Positions 4,363-5,396 of a stretch of 5,396 nucleotides of DNA are shown here, piece by piece. The stretch spans positions 1-5,396 of the forward strand of contig JAISBH010000102.1 in the NCBI GenBank assembly GCA_031266295.1, in the 5' to 3' direction. This DNA comes from Oscillospiraceae bacterium. Lineage in GTDB: Bacteria > Bacillota > Clostridia > Christensenellales > Aristaeellaceae. The notes beneath the pieces are model-generated. The model had not been told where the DNA came from, searched no databases, and saw nothing but the letters and a program-made list of their open reading frames with translations. Both the position numbers and the translations under genes were made by a program. The first letter of the stretch is position 1. Each line of letters opens with the position of its first letter.

Positions 4363-4668
4363 TCAACGCGCGTTCAGCGAATGCTCTTTTTTATAGCGGA
4401 TGAGCGCGCGGGCCAGCTGATCGGGGCAGGAGGTGCCGTTGCGGCACTGAATACCCTTGAGAAGACTGATCACGCGATCGACGTCTTGACCGATAACTAG
4501 CTGACTGATGCCCGTCAGATTACCAGTGCAGCCTTGGTCGAACACGCAAGATCTGATAACCCCATCCTCAATCGCGAGATCCAGGCGTTTGGAGCATGTA
4601 CCGTTCATGAGGTATGAAACCGCCGATTCTTTAGCCATAGCCGCATCAACCGCCTTTTCAACAACCAT
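4363..4668 (-). CDS. TSCPD domain protein, TIGR03905 type
   Basis: The 101-residue protein is a near-complete match in layout to the small TIGR03905/TSCPD proteins of Clostridia. NGTCSKRLDLAIEDG lies at about 22-36, FDQGCTGNLTGISQLVIG at about 43-60, LLKGIQC at about 69-75, and the namesake TSCPDQLARAL at about 79-89. The conserved cysteines (25, 41, 47, 75 and 81) suggest metal or cofactor binding. The related TSCPD domain occurs in vitamin B12-dependent ribonucleotide reductases; the function of the stand-alone form is not established. The start is unsure. ATG 4668 has no ribosome binding site and lies about 13 bases after the predicted transcript start. ATG 4638 would give a 91-residue product closer to usual family length, with a weak AAGGCGG upstream. 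The stop codon falls in a GC-rich inverted repeat (4351-4375) without a T-run. Confidence 0.88.
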   Translation of the reverse strand: MVVEKAVDAAMAKESAVSYLMNGTCSKRLDLAIEDGVIRSCVFDQGCTGNLTGISQLVIGQDVDRVISLLKGIQCRNGTSCPDQLARALIRYKKEHSLNAR

Positions 4669-4687
4669 AATAAGTGATACAAGATCT

Positions 4688-4717
4688 ATTATACCATTGG
4701 AGGCCGTGCAAATGCAA
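4688..4717 (-). promoter_or_regulatory. Promoter of the TSCPD gene, overlapping the start codon of the divergent gene
   Basis: On the - strand, TGG-TATAAT is an extended -10 element (hexamer at 4688-4693), with a weak -35 TTGCAT (4712-4717) 18 bases away. The -35 lies exactly on the first two codons of the divergent membrane-protein gene, so expression of the two genes may interfere. Confidence 0.6.
4699..4703 (+). promoter_or_regulatory. Ribosome binding site of the YwaF-like gene
   Basis: GGAGG lies eight bases before ATG 4712 and decides this start over an in-frame GTG at 4706 that is only two bases from it. A TATTAT on the + strand (4687-4692) overlaps the divergent -10 box but would start the transcript on the ribosome binding site itself, so the promoter of this gene is not clear. 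Confidence 0.8.
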
Positions 4718-5380
4718 CAGCTGATACTGTGCGCAGCGTATTCGATAATCGTGTATGGATTGCGCCGCCGACAATGGAACGCACGTCTAGTCTTGCGCGG
4801 GGTGTCGATGTGGCTCGCGGCGCTGGCGGCGCTGCAGATCGCGCTGGTGCCGCTGCAAGGCGCAAGCGTGCTGCGCAACGCGCTGCCGTTCCATCTGTGC
4901 AGTTTCACAGTGATGCTGACGATTCCGATGCTGTGGGCCAGGCATGAACGGCTGTTCCAATTCTGCTGGTTCCTCGGGATGCCCGCCGCGCTGACCGCGC
5001 TGATATTCCCTGCGGTAGGGTACTCGCCATGGCCGACGCTGGCACGGTGGCTGTTCCTGACGATTCACGCGACGATAACGTTCGCTCCGTTGATGATGTA
5101 CGCGAGTGGATCACGACCGCGCCGCGAAGGGGTGTGGACGACGCTGCTGATAGGCAACGCAATGATGCTCGGCGCGCTGATCATGAACCAGGCATTCGGC
5201 GCAAACTACATGTTTCTATCCAGCGCGCCCGATGGAACACCTCTTACATACCTTGCTACAAACGGCAAGGCTGGGTACCTGGCCGCGTTGGAGTGCGTCG
5301 CGCTGCTGCTGACACGCGCGCTGTCGAGGCTGACAGTCCGCAGCAACGTTATGATCCATCATAAACGAATCAACCCTTAA
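4712..5380 (+). CDS. YwaF/TIGR02206 family integral membrane protein
   Basis: The 222-residue protein is almost entirely hydrophobic, with about six to seven predicted membrane helices (roughly residues 3-17, 31-48, 62-76, 82-102, 110-131, 141-162 and 187-204). It carries the signatures of the TIGR02206/YwaF family (related to TMEM164): LPFHLCSF (58-65), a conserved helix histidine (His119, in TIHATITF), and NQAFGANYMFLSSAP (159-173). The role of this family in bacteria is not established. It lies in the cytoplasmic membrane by composition. The length is near, or slightly below, the usual size, with a short first helix. The open frame continues upstream of 4712, but that part is antisense to the TSCPD gene, and the GGAGG site supports ATG 4712. 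The C-terminus ends in a short basic tail, and only 16 bases follow in the window. Confidence 0.85.
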   Translation: MQQLILCAAYSIIVYGLRRRQWNARLVLRGVSMWLAALAALQIALVPLQGASVLRNALPFHLCSFTVMLTIPMLWARHERLFQFCWFLGMPAALTALIFPAVGYSPWPTLARWLFLTIHATITFAPLMMYASGSRPRREGVWTTLLIGNAMMLGALIMNQAFGANYMFLSSAPDGTPLTYLATNGKAGYLAALECVALLLTRALSRLTVRSNVMIHHKRINP

Positions 5381-5396
5381 TGTTTTATTCCTCAAC

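Larger units (their letters stand above)
3897..4390. repeat. Tandem duplicated toxin-antitoxin module, copy 2
   Basis: Second copy of the unit described for 3405-3896, with the same order of elements: antitoxin promoter, antitoxin RNA, shared terminator, toxin gene, leader, toxin promoter and the conserved upstream block. Its right edge lies within the intact TSCPD gene, so copy 2 probably keeps the ancestral junction on that side, and copy 1 keeps the ancestral junction with rluA. Confidence 0.88.

Noticed and set aside
3405..4390. Insertion sequence or CRISPR-like repeat.
   Set aside because: There is no transposase, no terminal inverted repeats at the unit ends, no target duplication, and only two long copies. 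The gene fragment at the junction points to simple tandem duplication.
4508..4711. 290-residue version of the YwaF-like protein.
   Set aside because: The extra 68 residues are antisense to the TSCPD gene. GGAGG eight bases before ATG 4712 sets the start.
4669..4908. 181-residue version of the TSCPD protein.
   Set aside because: The added N-terminal part is antisense to the YwaF-like gene, resembles no TSCPD protein and lies upstream of the TATAAT promoter.

Overview
The window looks like chromosomal DNA from a moderately GC-rich member of the Bacillota (Clostridia-like). The evidence is strong AGGAGG-type ribosome binding sites, sigma-A-like promoters, a TIGR03905-type TSCPD protein, a YwaF-type membrane protein and a BsrG/TxpA-like small hydrophobic peptide. 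No finer assignment can be supported.

Layout. At the left, on the + strand, are the last 71 codons of a nitrate/sulfonate/taurine-type ABC transporter ATPase (to 218). After a 173-base gap comes its probable substrate-binding protein (392-1507), which ends in a GC-rich hairpin. Converging on it from the - strand are tryptophanyl-tRNA synthetase (trpS, 1569-2585) and an RluA-family pseudouridine synthase (2674-3402). At the right, a TSCPD-domain protein (4363-4668, -) and a YwaF/TIGR02206 membrane protein (4712-5380, +) diverge from a very compact promoter region.

The centre, 3405-4390, is the most interesting part. A unit of about 490 bp is tandemly duplicated. Each copy encodes on the - strand an unannotated 38-residue single-helix peptide beginning MTGYEFF, with a perfect ribosome binding site and its own promoter. 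On the + strand each copy has a consensus promoter and an intrinsic terminator that delimit an RNA of about 85 nt. That RNA runs convergently into the stop codon and 3' end of the peptide mRNA. This is the architecture of the TxpA/RatA and BsrG/SR4 type I toxin-antitoxin loci of Bacillus. The two peptides are identical although their genes differ at four bases, all synonymous. The 87 bases upstream of the start codon are also identical, while spacers have diverged. Copy 1 carries a decayed fragment of the 3' end of the TSCPD gene, so an ancestral single locus between that gene and rluA was probably duplicated in place.

The antitoxin-like RNA is predicted to hold a CUCC loop that could pair with the toxin ribosome binding site. 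The toxin leader and the antitoxin RNA also share two short motifs near their 5' ends. These RNA models are inferences made by eye, not computed folds.
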